DNA of 64,000 nt from Paenibacillus castaneae (GTDB lineage Bacteria; Bacillota; Bacilli; Paenibacillales; Paenibacillaceae). The position numbers and the translations under genes are program-made. Shown here piece by piece: positions 48,142 to 56,331 of this stretch (its first letter is position 1; each line of letters starts with the position of its first letter). The notes below the pieces were generated by a model. It made no database searches and was not told where the DNA came from. It saw nothing but the letters and a program-made list of their open reading frames with translations. The stretch lies in NCBI RefSeq assembly GCF_002884445.1, contig NZ_KZ614144.1, positions 72,772 to 136,771 on the forward strand, read 5' to 3'.

Positions 48142-48930
48142 CTGGGTAAGCAAGCAGATAAGAAGAAACTGCGCCAGAAAGCTTTTTCGCCGCAGAGTGA
48201 AGCGTCCAGCTATACATGTCTGGTAGTTGGAGCATCGGGTCTTGTAGGCTCTGCACTGCTCAAGCAGCTCGTTCATGACCCTTTAGTTAAGAAAATAACA
48301 GTTCTCTCAAGAAGTGAATTAGAGGTCTTAGGATTAGGAAATTTAAATACAATCTCTAAGCTGCGTGTAATTGTAGCTCCTTTAGACGATCTTGAATCTG
48401 CTTTGCAAAATGTGAGTGTGGATGTGGTATTCTGTACACTCGGCACAACCATGAAAGCAGCAAAAACACAGGAAGCGTTTCGCAAAGTCGATTATGAATA
48501 TCCGCTTGCATTGGCTGAGTGGGCTAAGAGCAAGGGAGCCGCTCATTATTTAGTCGTAACCGCACTCGGCGCATCTTCGAGCTCTATGTTTTTTTATAGC
48601 AGAGTGAAGGGAGAGCTTCAGGAGAAGCTGGCCAAGCTGGAGCAGCCGATTGTTCATGTGTTTCAGCCATCCCTTCTGCTTGGAGAAAGGAAAACCGCTA
48701 GAAGAGGAGAATCCATCGGTGCATGGTTCTCGAAATCATTGCAATTTATGATGGTTGGCCCACTGCGAAAATACAGGGCGATTAAAGGCGAGGATGTCGC
48801 TAGGGCTATGAAGCGAGCAGCAGGCGAGGCTATGCTGATAAGCAGCAAGCATGTTACGATAACAGAAACAGCTATTCAGTATTATACATCGGAGAAAATA
48901 GCCAAGCTGGCATTACATACAACGGGGTGA
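48142..48930 (+). CDS. NAD(P)-binding oxidoreductase with apparent CTG start
   Basis: A 262-aa Rossmann-fold protein. In frame it carries YTCLVVGASGLVGSALLKQL (dinucleotide-binding GASGLVG at about 41), then DVVFCTLGTTMKAAKTQEAF, the YSRVKGELQ helix and FQPSLLLGER. This resembles YraR/HTATIP2-like NAD(P)-binding proteins. No ATG, GTG or TTG lies upstream of the dinucleotide motif in this frame. The first is TTG 48403, which would delete the whole binding loop. A CTG at 48142 follows GAAGGGAGAG by 7 bases and is the likely start. Confidence 0.78.
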   Translation: MGKQADKKKLRQKAFSPQSEASSYTCLVVGASGLVGSALLKQLVHDPLVKKITVLSRSELEVLGLGNLNTISKLRVIVAPLDDLESALQNVSVDVVFCTLGTTMKAAKTQEAFRKVDYEYPLALAEWAKSKGAAHYLVVTALGASSSSMFFYSRVKGELQEKLAKLEQPIVHVFQPSLLLGERKTARRGESIGAWFSKSLQFMMVGPLRKYRAIKGEDVARAMKRAAGEAMLISSKHVTITETAIQYYTSEKIAKLALHTTG

Positions 48931-48937
48931 AGCAGCT

Positions 48938-49639
48938 TTGAGGATTAATAAATTTATTAGTGAAACGGGTTATTGCTCTAGACGTGAGGCGGACAAGCTG
49001 GTAGACAGCGGCCGTGTCACCATTAACGGAGCGCCAGCACAGCTTGGCAGCCAAGCAGAGCAAGGCGATGATGTCCGTGTGGATGGGCGAAAAATTGGTG
49101 AACAGAAGCGTCATGTATATATAGCGCTCAATAAACCAGTTGGCATCACAAGCACAACTGAACCGCATATTAAAGGAAATATTGTTGATTTTGTCGGTCA
49201 TAGCGAACGTATCTTTCCAATCGGTAGATTGGACAAGGATTCAGAAGGGCTCATTCTGTTGACCAACGACGGTGATGTCGTTAATCCGATTCTTCGTTCG
49301 GAAGGAAAGCATGAGAAGGAGTATTTGGTTACAGTAGATCGGCCGCTAACGGCTGCATTCTTGCAGGGAATGTCGAGCGGCGTGCATATTCTTGGGAGCA
49401 TGACGCTGCCATGTGAAGTTACGAGAGTTACTGACCGTGTATTCCGCATTATATTGACAGAAGGGCGTAATCGGCAAATTCGCAGAATGTGTGAGGCTTT
49501 CGGCTTTCATGTGAGAAGGCTGCAGCGGCAGCGAATCATGAACATCCATCTTGCTGGCCTTCCCGTTGGCAAGTGGCGGGATTTGACGGAAGCGGAGAAG
49601 AATACACTATTTCAAACGTTAAGCTATGAGCCTGTGTAA
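48938..49639 (+). CDS. rluF: 23S rRNA pseudouridine synthase RluF-type
   Basis: A 233-aa RsuA-family synthase. The N-terminal S4 RNA-binding domain (MRINKFISETGYCSRREADK) is followed by the catalytic GRLDKDSEGLILLTNDGD with the essential Asp, and EGRNRQIRRMCEAFG. It modifies a uridine in 23S rRNA. Its sequence is closest to RluF by memory (FPIGRLDKDSEG, IMNIHLAGLPVG). TTG start 48938, 8 bases after the previous stop. Confidence 0.88.
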   Translation: MRINKFISETGYCSRREADKLVDSGRVTINGAPAQLGSQAEQGDDVRVDGRKIGEQKRHVYIALNKPVGITSTTEPHIKGNIVDFVGHSERIFPIGRLDKDSEGLILLTNDGDVVNPILRSEGKHEKEYLVTVDRPLTAAFLQGMSSGVHILGSMTLPCEVTRVTDRVFRIILTEGRNRQIRRMCEAFGFHVRRLQRQRIMNIHLAGLPVGKWRDLTEAEKNTLFQTLSYEPV

Positions 49640-49654
49640 GTAGCATCAAAAACA

Positions 49655-49702
49655 AAGAACCCCTGATTTAACCCGGCTAAGCGGGTTAATCAGGGGTTTT
49701 TG
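49655..49702. terminator. Bidirectional terminator
   Basis: AACCCCTGATTTAACCCG and complement CGGGTTAATCAGGGGTT between rluF and motB, converging. Confidence 0.92.
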
Positions 49703-49719
49703 ACGATACGTAAATAGGA

Positions 49720-50565
49720 TTATTCCGTAACGGAAAGCTTTTGAGTCAATTTTGGATCGGCATAAGTATGAATAATGGATACTTCAACGCGGCGATTTTT
49801 GGCTCGGCCTTCCACTGTTTTGTTATCACCAACAGGGCGATATTCTCCAAATCCCATAGCGCTGAAGCGCTCGGGCTTTAATTGTTTATTTTCAAGCAAA
49901 ATATCCATAAACCGAATAGCACGCATGGAGCTTAAATCCCAGTTGGATTTGAAAAATACAGTAGAAATCGGTTTATCGTCCGTATGTCCGGAAACGACAA
50001 CCTCATAGTTGGGATACAGCTGCAGCAATTTACCGATCGCTATAGCCAGTTCCTTGGATTCCGGCTTGACGTTTGCTTGTGCGGGTGCAAACAGCGCACT
50101 GTCGCTAATCGTAATCATAAGCTGTGAGAAATTAAGCTTTGTTTCAAGATCAGAGGTTAGACCGTTCTTCTCAATATAATCGTCAACTTTCTTCTTGAGA
50201 TCCTCAAGCTCGGCTTGTTCCTGCTTTATAAGCTCTTCACGTGCTTTATCTTCAGCGTCCTGCTCGTTCGCCGAATCCTTGGTTTTGTCGGACTGATTTT
50301 TTTTATTTCCAATCACATCACTCTTTTTGCCGTCATCGTCACCTTGTCTTATGACAGAGGTCTCGCTAAGAACGCCGCTGCCGCTGCTAAGGACAATATT
50401 GAATGCATGCGACATCTCTTCGAACTTTTTGACGTCAACAGAGTTCATCGAATATAACACGATAAAGAGGGCGAGCAGCAGGGTGAGCAAGTCAGCATAT
50501 GGAATGAGCCAGGATTCGTCAACATGCTCCTCGTGTTCTTCGTGCTTCCTATGCTTTTTGCTCAA
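49720..50565 (-). CDS. motB: Flagellar motor stator protein MotB
   Basis: A 281-aa stator protein. The short charged start (KKHRKHEEHEEHVDESWLIP) leads into one TM helix carrying the proton-binding Asp (SWLIPYADLLTLLLALFIVL). A charged linker and the OmpA-like peptidoglycan-binding domain follow (VVSGHTDDKPISTVFF; NWDLSSMRAIRFM; NRRVEVSI). The stop precedes a shared terminator. It overlaps motA by 17 bases. H+-type MotB fits the residues after the Asp, though Na+ coupling is not excluded. Confidence 0.93.
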   Translation of the reverse strand: MSKKHRKHEEHEEHVDESWLIPYADLLTLLLALFIVLYSMNSVDVKKFEEMSHAFNIVLSSGSGVLSETSVIRQGDDDGKKSDVIGNKKNQSDKTKDSANEQDAEDKAREELIKQEQAELEDLKKKVDDYIEKNGLTSDLETKLNFSQLMITISDSALFAPAQANVKPESKELAIAIGKLLQLYPNYEVVVSGHTDDKPISTVFFKSNWDLSSMRAIRFMDILLENKQLKPERFSAMGFGEYRPVGDNKTVEGRAKNRRVEVSIIHTYADPKLTQKLSVTE

Positions 50566-51349
50566 CGGCTCCTTCCTCCTTCTCTTTCATCTTCAATCTT
50601 TCCGTAGGTGTTAGGAATACCGATAGCTTCTGATTGATGGCAATGGTCGATACGCCGGATTGAATGGAAAGCAGGCCTTCAACCATCATAAGACGGATTT
50701 GAATTTCTTGCTTCGACATACGCTTCAGCTTATTGGCAATGGGATGCCAAAGTACATATCCTGTAAATATACCGAGCAATGTGGCCATAAACGCCCCGGC
50801 GATGGCATGCGCAAGCTTGCCCATATCACTCATATCCGCAAGTGCGGCAATCAAGCCGACAACCGCACCGAGTACCCCGAGTGTAGGCGCGTAAGTCCCC
50901 GCTTGAGTGAATATGAGAGCTCCCGCTTTATGACGGTCTTCTGTAGCCGCTATATCTTCAAGCAGAACATCGCGAACGAGGTCCTGATCATTTCCGTCAA
51001 TAATCATCCGCATGCCGTTGCGTAGGAAGGCGTCTTCTATTTCATCTACTTTAGCTTCCAGGGCGAGCAAGCCTTCACGGCGAGTAATAGATGCCCACTC
51101 CATAAATTTTCCAATAAGCTCTTCGCGCGGAGTCAGTTTTTGCTCGGAAAATACCATTTTGAACAGCTTTCCAAGCTTAGCCAGCTCGGCCATCGGAAAA
51201 GCAATCATAACCGATGCGATTGTACCTAATATAATGATCATAAACGCAGCCGGATTTAGGAGAGCCGACAGGTGTGCCCCTTTTAATACCATGCCTCCAA
51301 GCACAGCAACCAAACCTAATACAAGTCCAATAATTGTTGAATTTTTCAT
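50549..51349 (-). CDS. motA: Flagellar motor stator protein MotA
   Basis: A 266-aa membrane protein with four TM helices. It has GLVLGLVAVLGGMVLKGAHL, the cytoplasmic loop (SITRREGLLALE), and the Pro-rich GTYAPTLGVLGAVVGLIAAL then ALLGIFTGYVLWHPIANKL segments typical of MotA. With MotB it forms the ion-driven stator. The start is taken as ATG 51349, six bases after GGGG; ATG 51352 and a longer frame to 51379 are alternatives. The remaining flagellar genes are not in the window. Confidence 0.92.
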   Translation of the reverse strand: MKNSTIIGLVLGLVAVLGGMVLKGAHLSALLNPAAFMIIILGTIASVMIAFPMAELAKLGKLFKMVFSEQKLTPREELIGKFMEWASITRREGLLALEAKVDEIEDAFLRNGMRMIIDGNDQDLVRDVLLEDIAATEDRHKAGALIFTQAGTYAPTLGVLGAVVGLIAALADMSDMGKLAHAIAGAFMATLLGIFTGYVLWHPIANKLKRMSKQEIQIRLMMVEGLLSIQSGVSTIAINQKLSVFLTPTERLKMKEKEEGAVEQKA

Positions 51350-51395
51350 CATACACCCCGTCCAAATCATTTTCGACATTTCTCTACTTCTTTTA

Positions 51396-51423
51396 TTATC
51401 GTCAAATAGGTATTCTGAAGTTA
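51396..51423 (-). promoter_or_regulatory. Sigma-D-like promoter for motAB
   Basis: On the minus strand TAAC, 16 bases, then GACGATAA closely fits the sigma-D motility consensus TAAA-N15-GCCGATAA, about 50 bases before motA. Confidence 0.6.
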
Positions 51424-51530
51424 GAGTAATTGAAACGATTTGAAGAGAATACGTTAAAATTTGATAAAATGCGGTAGAATAATAGGAAGAAGTGAAAAAA
51501 CTATGACGATGATAAAGGTGGTTTACGGAA

Positions 51531-51824
51531 ATGGGAGTTAGACATGCAAGAGAATATGCAGATATATTGAAGGATTTGACAGCAGCGGTAGGGAATATTG
51601 AAGGAAGCTATACTTTTTTTGAAATGGAAGAAGATGAATGGGTGGTTCTTCCGGAAGAGGATCGTCACGAAGTAATGGAAGCGTTGGCAGATGATGTTTT
51701 TTTTGGCTTGGGTGAAGACCCAGTTATTGCAGTAGGCAATGGCACCATTACCTACAATAGCAAGCACCACATCATTGAGGTGTCTCAGGGCGATAAGGTC
51801 ACGCAAATGATCAGATTGATCTAA
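51531..51824 (+). CDS. Hypothetical 97-aa acidic protein
   Basis: A 97-aa soluble acidic protein, unrecognised. A helix (REYADILKDLTAAVGNIEG) is followed by beta strands (SYTFFEMEEDEWVVLPEEDR; NGTITYNSKHHIIEV). AAAGGTGGTTTACGGAA precedes the ATG. Monocistronic, between motAB and a converging GNAT gene. Confidence 0.68.
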   Translation: MGVRHAREYADILKDLTAAVGNIEGSYTFFEMEEDEWVVLPEEDRHEVMEALADDVFFGLGEDPVIAVGNGTITYNSKHHIIEVSQGDKVTQMIRLI

Positions 51825-51912
51825 ATTCAATAACTTCAAGCAACAAATGAATTTCTTATCGGTTCTTTACAATTAGGAAGGACTCGATTAGAATGTCATT
51901 TAATATTAGATG

Positions 51913-52440
51913 CTACATCTTTGGATCAACAGGCTCGAACACCATGCAATGGCATTCGGACACACCTTCTTGTTTAGTGATGACATACGTATCCGTAATG
52001 CAGAAGCCTGCTTGCTCATATGCTCGTATAGCACGTTTATTCCATACTAGCACTTCCAAATCGATTTCATGCTCGGGTTCGCGTCTGCGCGCCTCTAAGG
52101 CTATGCAATGGGCAAAGGCTGGGCCGAGGCCTTGGCTGCATAGGTCCGGCCGCAGACCGAGGCCGAGCCTAGTCACGCCGGCAATAGGAAAAAACTGCGC
52201 ATAACCAATTAATTCAAGCTGATTGCCGAGAACTGCTACATACTGCGCAGCTCGTAGGACGGAATCGCCAAACTCGGTTCCGTCCCTTTTCATTTTTTCC
52301 CAAGAAGGCCAATTATAAATGTCGAAGGGTGCCTCGTAGCTCCATTTACAAATATTCTCGACATGTTCTATTTCAAGTGGATGTATAGTCATGGCAATTG
52401 ATTCTCGTTTATAATAAGGGGAGCTTTGTGAATAGTTCAT
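51913..52440 (-). CDS. GNAT family N-acetyltransferase
   Basis: A 175-aa single-domain GNAT. It shows RPDLCSQGLGPAFAHCI as the acetyl-CoA loop (Q/R-x-x-G-x-G/A), then LEVLVWNKRAIRAYEQAGF, the C-terminal strand-helix typical of RimI/RimJ-like enzymes. The substrate is unknown. Start ATG 52440 follows GGAGGT by about 9 bases. Confidence 0.85.
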   Translation of the reverse strand: MNYSQSSPYYKRESIAMTIHPLEIEHVENICKWSYEAPFDIYNWPSWEKMKRDGTEFGDSVLRAAQYVAVLGNQLELIGYAQFFPIAGVTRLGLGLRPDLCSQGLGPAFAHCIALEARRREPEHEIDLEVLVWNKRAIRAYEQAGFCITDTYVITKQEGVSECHCMVFEPVDPKM

Positions 52441-52557
52441 AAGTGAGATACCTCCATTACTTATTCTGCCTTACAGCGTGTAAAATGGTTCAAACAGGAT
52501 TATTATATCAGCTAGGCAAAATGGGCTATGTGTGTGTACATAAGGAGAAGCATTAGC

Positions 52558-53790
52558 ATGAAAAAATTATTATGGCTCGGCTGCTTGTCATATTTAATTA
52601 TTGGAGTTGCCCATGTTGTGGGCGGCGCAATTATGGAACAATTAATCGAGCACTATGGCTTGACCTACAAAGACGGCGGACAATGGATTATGAATCAGTT
52701 TCTCGGCTTTCTGGTCGGTGTTTTGTTTGCACCATCCATAACAGCTAGAATAGGGAAAAGAGGAGCTGTACTCATTGCGATCGGTATATTGACCGTAAGC
52801 GAAGCAGCCTATAGTCTACTATTACCTTGGGGCTGGATGTTGACAATTGCGCCGCTGGCTGGACTTGGCTTCGGTATGACAGAGGCCGTCGTAGGTGCTA
52901 TGATAATCGATTTGTGGAAGAATGGCAAAGCATCGGCTATGAGCCGCCTTGAAACATTTTTTGGTGTCGGAGCGCTGCTTATTCCTATTGCGGCAGCTTA
53001 TTTAATCCAGCACCACGTCTGGCAGCTTTCTTTCCCCATTCTCGCGGCGATGTCTGGCATAACATTCGTACTTTGGATGACATTATCATTTGGCGAGTTG
53101 GATGACCAGCTGGGCATTATTCCTCGTACTTCAAAAGAATCAAATGAACACCATAAGACAGATGGTATGGCCGTGTCTGGAAAGTCCGCTTTCTTTGGAT
53201 ATCAGCGCAAGGCTTTGCCGTTTCTACTGCTGTCGGCATTGTTTTTTATGATTTACGTTGGTATGGAGATGAGCTTTTCCAATTATTTGCCTGCCATTCT
53301 GATCGGCCGTTCAGGAGTAGCAGAGGCTAGTGCGGCAGCCGTACTTGGTTTATTCTGGGGTACGATGGTGGTAGGTCGTTTATTTGCCGGCGTGTTAGCG
53401 GATCGAATAGGCTATTCACGCTACTTGCTCATAGCAACAATCGGAGCTTCAGGTGTATTCATCTTAATGGCATTGATGGGTCAGCTTAGCTGGATGCTCA
53501 TATTTGTAGGGCTGAGCGGTTTATTCTTCTCTGGAATTTTTGGTATTGCACTCGTATATGCGAATGTACTCATACCTGGCATGACAGAAAGAACGACGAG
53601 TTTGCTCGTCGCATGCGGTGGCCTAGGCGGAGCCATTTTCCCTCGTGTAACAGGTTGGTTTATGGATCAATACAGCGTTCAGTCGACCTTATGGTATATA
53701 AGTATTCTAGTCGTGCTAATGCTGCTTCTGCTCGGAATAATGCTCGTGCTTGGCAGAGGACAAACCGCACACAAGCCGCTTGGGGAGTAA
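52558..53790 (+). CDS. MFS transporter
   Basis: A 410-aa permease with 12 predicted helices in two halves and a soluble central loop rich in Ser, Lys and His (about 195-220). Features: GLTYKDGGQWIMNQFLGFLV, RIGKRGAVLIAIG (loop 2-3) and DRIGYSRYLL in the second half. It resembles FucP-like sugar or drug MFS proteins; the substrate is not predictable. Start ATG 52558 after AAGGAG; an in-frame start at 52528 is less likely. Confidence 0.88.
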   Translation: MKKLLWLGCLSYLIIGVAHVVGGAIMEQLIEHYGLTYKDGGQWIMNQFLGFLVGVLFAPSITARIGKRGAVLIAIGILTVSEAAYSLLLPWGWMLTIAPLAGLGFGMTEAVVGAMIIDLWKNGKASAMSRLETFFGVGALLIPIAAAYLIQHHVWQLSFPILAAMSGITFVLWMTLSFGELDDQLGIIPRTSKESNEHHKTDGMAVSGKSAFFGYQRKALPFLLLSALFFMIYVGMEMSFSNYLPAILIGRSGVAEASAAAVLGLFWGTMVVGRLFAGVLADRIGYSRYLLIATIGASGVFILMALMGQLSWMLIFVGLSGLFFSGIFGIALVYANVLIPGMTERTTSLLVACGGLGGAIFPRVTGWFMDQYSVQSTLWYISILVVLMLLLLGIMLVLGRGQTAHKPLGE

Positions 53791-53831
53791 TAGAAATTAA
53801 AATTTGAATAATCTTCTTGATCCATAAAACA

Positions 53832-53876
53832 AAAAACCTTTGCATTCGTTGTTTCAAAACGGATGCAAAGGTTTAT
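53832..53876. terminator. Terminator after MFS gene
   Basis: AAACCTTTGCAT ... ATGCAAAGGTTT stem with A/T tails on both sides. Confidence 0.85.
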
Positions 53877-53945
53877 TTAATAGTATACAAATAAGCTGGG
53901 CCATAGCGTTCTTACTGTTTCATACCAAATCAGTTCAGGATGAAT

Positions 53946-53999
53946 CAACAAAGCCGCATTTGGCTTGTCTTTGAAAGACAACCTCATGCGGCTTTGTTG
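53946..53999. terminator. Terminator facing the C40 peptidase gene
   Basis: CAACAAAGCCGCAT ... ATGCGGCTTTGTTG stem, 44 bases after the stop of the leftward hydrolase gene. An inner GTCTTTGAAAGAC hairpin is also present. Confidence 0.75.
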
Positions 54000-54042
54000 G
54001 CTGAGCTTACGCAATTGTCCACTGAAGGGCAATCATTAAGCT

Positions 54043-54519
54043 CTATTTGACTTCTGCATAATTCACGAAAGATTCCGAATCCATAACACGACGCGCAGTT
54101 ACGTAACGGCTCTCATAATAGGAAGAGCTAAGTTTGTCTGTTACCACGCCTCTGCTGGAGGATGAATGTGCAAACTTGCCATCACCAATATAGATGCCTA
54201 CATGGGAAACGGTGCTGTTGTTGCTGCCGACTGTATCGAAGAATACGAGATCTCCGGGTACGAGTTCATCCTTAGCAACTTTCGTGCCTGATTTCGCTTG
54301 AGCAGCGGATGTGCGCGGAAGTTCAATGCCCATTTTTTCGAACACATAGCTCGTAAAACCGGAGCAATCAAAGCCTTTCGACGTCGTTCCACCGCTTTTG
54401 TACGGACTACCCATAACATCATCGATAAATCCGTTTAGTTTGGAGTCTGCGAAAGCGCTTCCCGCCTGAGAGGCGAGCATAATAACGAGACCCAAAAGTA
54501 GTATTGTAACCTTTTTCAA
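54043..54519 (-). CDS. NlpC/P60 (C40) cell-wall hydrolase
   Basis: A 158-aa secreted endopeptidase. Signal peptide (KKVTILLLGLVIMLASQAGS, cleaved near AFA), then a C40 domain with catalytic Cys in KGFDCSGFTSYVFEKMG, His in VSHVGIYIGDGKFAHSS and the third polar residue in SSSRGVV. It cuts peptidoglycan stem peptides (D-Glu to DAP). The likely start is TTG 54519, nine bases after AAGGAG; an upstream TTG at 54537 also exists. A c-di-AMP riboswitch lies directly upstream. Confidence 0.92.
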   Translation of the reverse strand: MKKVTILLLGLVIMLASQAGSAFADSKLNGFIDDVMGSPYKSGGTTSKGFDCSGFTSYVFEKMGIELPRTSAAQAKSGTKVAKDELVPGDLVFFDTVGSNNSTVSHVGIYIGDGKFAHSSSSRGVVTDKLSSSYYESRYVTARRVMDSESFVNYAEVK

Positions 54520-54538
54520 TTGTGGAGCTCCTTCCAAT

Positions 54539-54668
54539 GCCGACGAGGTTAGCTGTGGGGTTCGGTTGAAGGCTCCCTATGATTCCTCAGGCGCTGCAAA
54601 AAATCAGACGTCGGAATCAATTCACCCAGAGTGGTTCCCCCGTATCCCCGAAGGGAATTAGGCTGTTT
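54539..54668 (-). promoter_or_regulatory. Cyclic di-AMP riboswitch (ydaO/yuaA class)
   Basis: The minus strand carries the class hallmarks in order: CCTAATTCCCTTCGGGG, ACGGGGGAACCAC, GGGTGAAT, CTGAGGA, CCGAACCCCACAGCTAACC and CTCGTCGGC. This class commonly precedes cell-wall hydrolase genes and turns them off when c-di-AMP is high. It ends 19 bases before the C40 start. Confidence 0.93.
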
Positions 54669-54690
54669 TTTTATTACTCTTGGAAATATT

Positions 54691-54993
54691 CGCTTATTTT
54701 CGTTAATCTCCTGCCTTTATAATCTAATTCTAATAATTCTCATGTAACCTTTTGACTAATAGCTTCGTTTCATCATCTTTCTTGTAATATAACTAAAAAT
54801 GTAATGGTGCTTTCTAACTATATGAATAACTCATTTTCATTAATTATGTATATGTGTTTCAAAATATTCCGATACGTCCTAATGCCCCTATTGCTATGGG
54901 ACTAGTTGAAAGCCTAGTAAATAGCGGGAGTTTCCTATTTTATTTACGAAAAATTAAAAATATCTCATCTAAAAAAACCTCCATAGAAACACA
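54691..54993. other. Gene-free AT-rich stretch
   Basis: About 300 bases upstream of the riboswitch and before the tandem repeat. No gene seen; it probably contains the promoter of the C40 gene. Confidence 0.5.
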
Positions 54994-55396
54994 TAGAGCT
55001 CGGAGCGGCAGTCGAGCGGCGAATGTGATGCAGAAGTGCAGCACATAGATCTCGAAGCGGTAGCCGAGCGGCGAATGTGATGCAGAAGTGTAGCACATGG
55101 AGCTCGGAGTGGTAGCCGAGCGGCGAATGTGATGCAGAAGTGCAGCACATGGAGCTCGGAGCGGCAGTCGGGCGGCGAATGTGATGCAGAAGTGCAGCAC
55201 ATGGAGCTCGGAGCGGCAGTCGGGCGGCGAATGTGATGCAGAAGTGCAGCACATAGAGCTCGGAGCGGCAGTCGAGCGGCGAATGTGATGCAGAAGTGCA
55301 GCACATGGAGCTCAGAGCGGCAGCCGAGCGGCGAATGTGATGCAGAAGTGATGCAGAAGTGCAGTACATGGAGCTCGGAGCGGCAGCCGGGCGGGC
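54994..55396. repeat. 52-bp tandem repeat, about 7.5 copies
   Basis: The unit start GAATGTGATGCAGAAGTG recurs at 55021, 55073, 55125, 55177, 55229, 55281 and 55333, exactly 52 bases apart each time. The last unit has an extra GATGCAGAAGT duplication. Each unit contains GAGCTCGG...CCGAGCGG, able to fold as a GCTCGG/CCGAGC hairpin. 52 is not a multiple of three, so the three overlapping open frames are an artefact of the repeat. Confidence 0.92.
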
Positions 55397-55437
55397 CGGA
55401 AGGTTTATATGATGATGATCTTAGAGATCAAAATAAA

Positions 55438-55488
55438 GCAAAAAGCTTCCGTAATCCTCTGAAATCGAGGAACCGGAAGCTTTTTTTA
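55438..55488. terminator. Terminator facing the membrane-protein gene
   Basis: AAAAGCTTCCG ... CGGAAGCTTTT with an inner CCTCTGAAATCGAGG stem, next to the stop of the leftward gene. Confidence 0.88.
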
Positions 55489-55491
55489 CGA

Positions 55492-56304
55492 TTATAATTT
55501 GGTTTGTAAGCATTCGTACTGAGTCGTAATCGTCCATATTTTCATCAAGGTTCGGATGAAATGGTAGCTCTGGTGTAGGATAAGGGCGAACAAACCGGCC
55601 CAGATCATCGACAAGCCGGAGACAACCAGGCCTAACGCAACACCGATGCCCCACATGAGCAGTGAAACTGCTGCAAAAGAAAGAAAGTTTCTTAAAGCGC
55701 GCCACAGGCTGCTCAGAATGCCTTCACCTGTTGCCGCGCCGAACTGCATGGCTAGTGAGAGCAGATGAAGCACGGTCCCCCATAGGAGCCATATAGCGGC
55801 CCCAGGGAGCGTCGCCTGCAGCATCTCCGGAATGGAGTGGCTCGACAGCAAAGTGTTAAGTGCGCGAGGCAGCAGCCACCAGGCGGGAGCGAGCGTCAAT
55901 ATGGATTCGATCCAATAGAGCAGCATGACGGGCTTCCAAGCTTTGCGAATGCCTTCCAAGAAGCGAGTGCCGGAATGATTCCTCGCTTGATTCAGAGAAT
56001 AGAACAACCCGGCATTAAACAAAGGCGTGAGCAGCATTCTAATGACGAGCAGACCGCCAAGTGTCCATACATACGGTGTGATGAGATCTGTTTTGAACAG
56101 CTGGAACTGAGCTTCTGTCACGAAGACCTCTCTGGCAACGTCAGAAGGATAGGCGCTCGGGTATCGCCGAAGCAGTGGTGAGACAACCGAATCAATGAAT
56201 CGGTATAAGAAGAACCCCCAGATTAGCTGGTAAAGGAATAGTAGAACCACGAGGTGGAAATGCTTGACCGCGAGCTGCCAGCCTTGCTTCATATGTATCT
56301 TCAT
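55492..56304 (-). CDS. Polytopic membrane protein of unknown function
   Basis: A 270-aa integral membrane protein with about six hydrophobic segments (FHLVVLLFLYQLIWGFFLYR; MLLYWIESILTLAPAWWLL; LSFAAVSLLMWGIGVALGLV). I recognise no family. GGAGCGATAAAA precedes the ATG. It follows the M1 peptidase gene by 27 bases in the same direction and is likely co-transcribed, so it may work with it at the membrane. Confidence 0.75.
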   Translation of the reverse strand: MKIHMKQGWQLAVKHFHLVVLLFLYQLIWGFFLYRFIDSVVSPLLRRYPSAYPSDVAREVFVTEAQFQLFKTDLITPYVWTLGGLLVIRMLLTPLFNAGLFYSLNQARNHSGTRFLEGIRKAWKPVMLLYWIESILTLAPAWWLLPRALNTLLSSHSIPEMLQATLPGAAIWLLWGTVLHLLSLAMQFGAATGEGILSSLWRALRNFLSFAAVSLLMWGIGVALGLVVSGLSMIWAGLFALILHQSYHFIRTLMKIWTITTQYECLQTKL

Positions 56305-56331
56305 ATTTTATCGCTCCTTGAACACAATTAC

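Noticed and set aside
54994..55396. CRISPR array
   Set aside because: The units are contiguous and nearly identical over all 52 bases, with no unique spacers and no cas genes. It is a tandem repeat.
54940..55497. Long repeat-rich open frames on both strands in the 55-kb repeat
   Set aside because: They arise because the 52-bp unit has few stops in any frame. Cys/Ser-rich translations, no ribosome site, no family.
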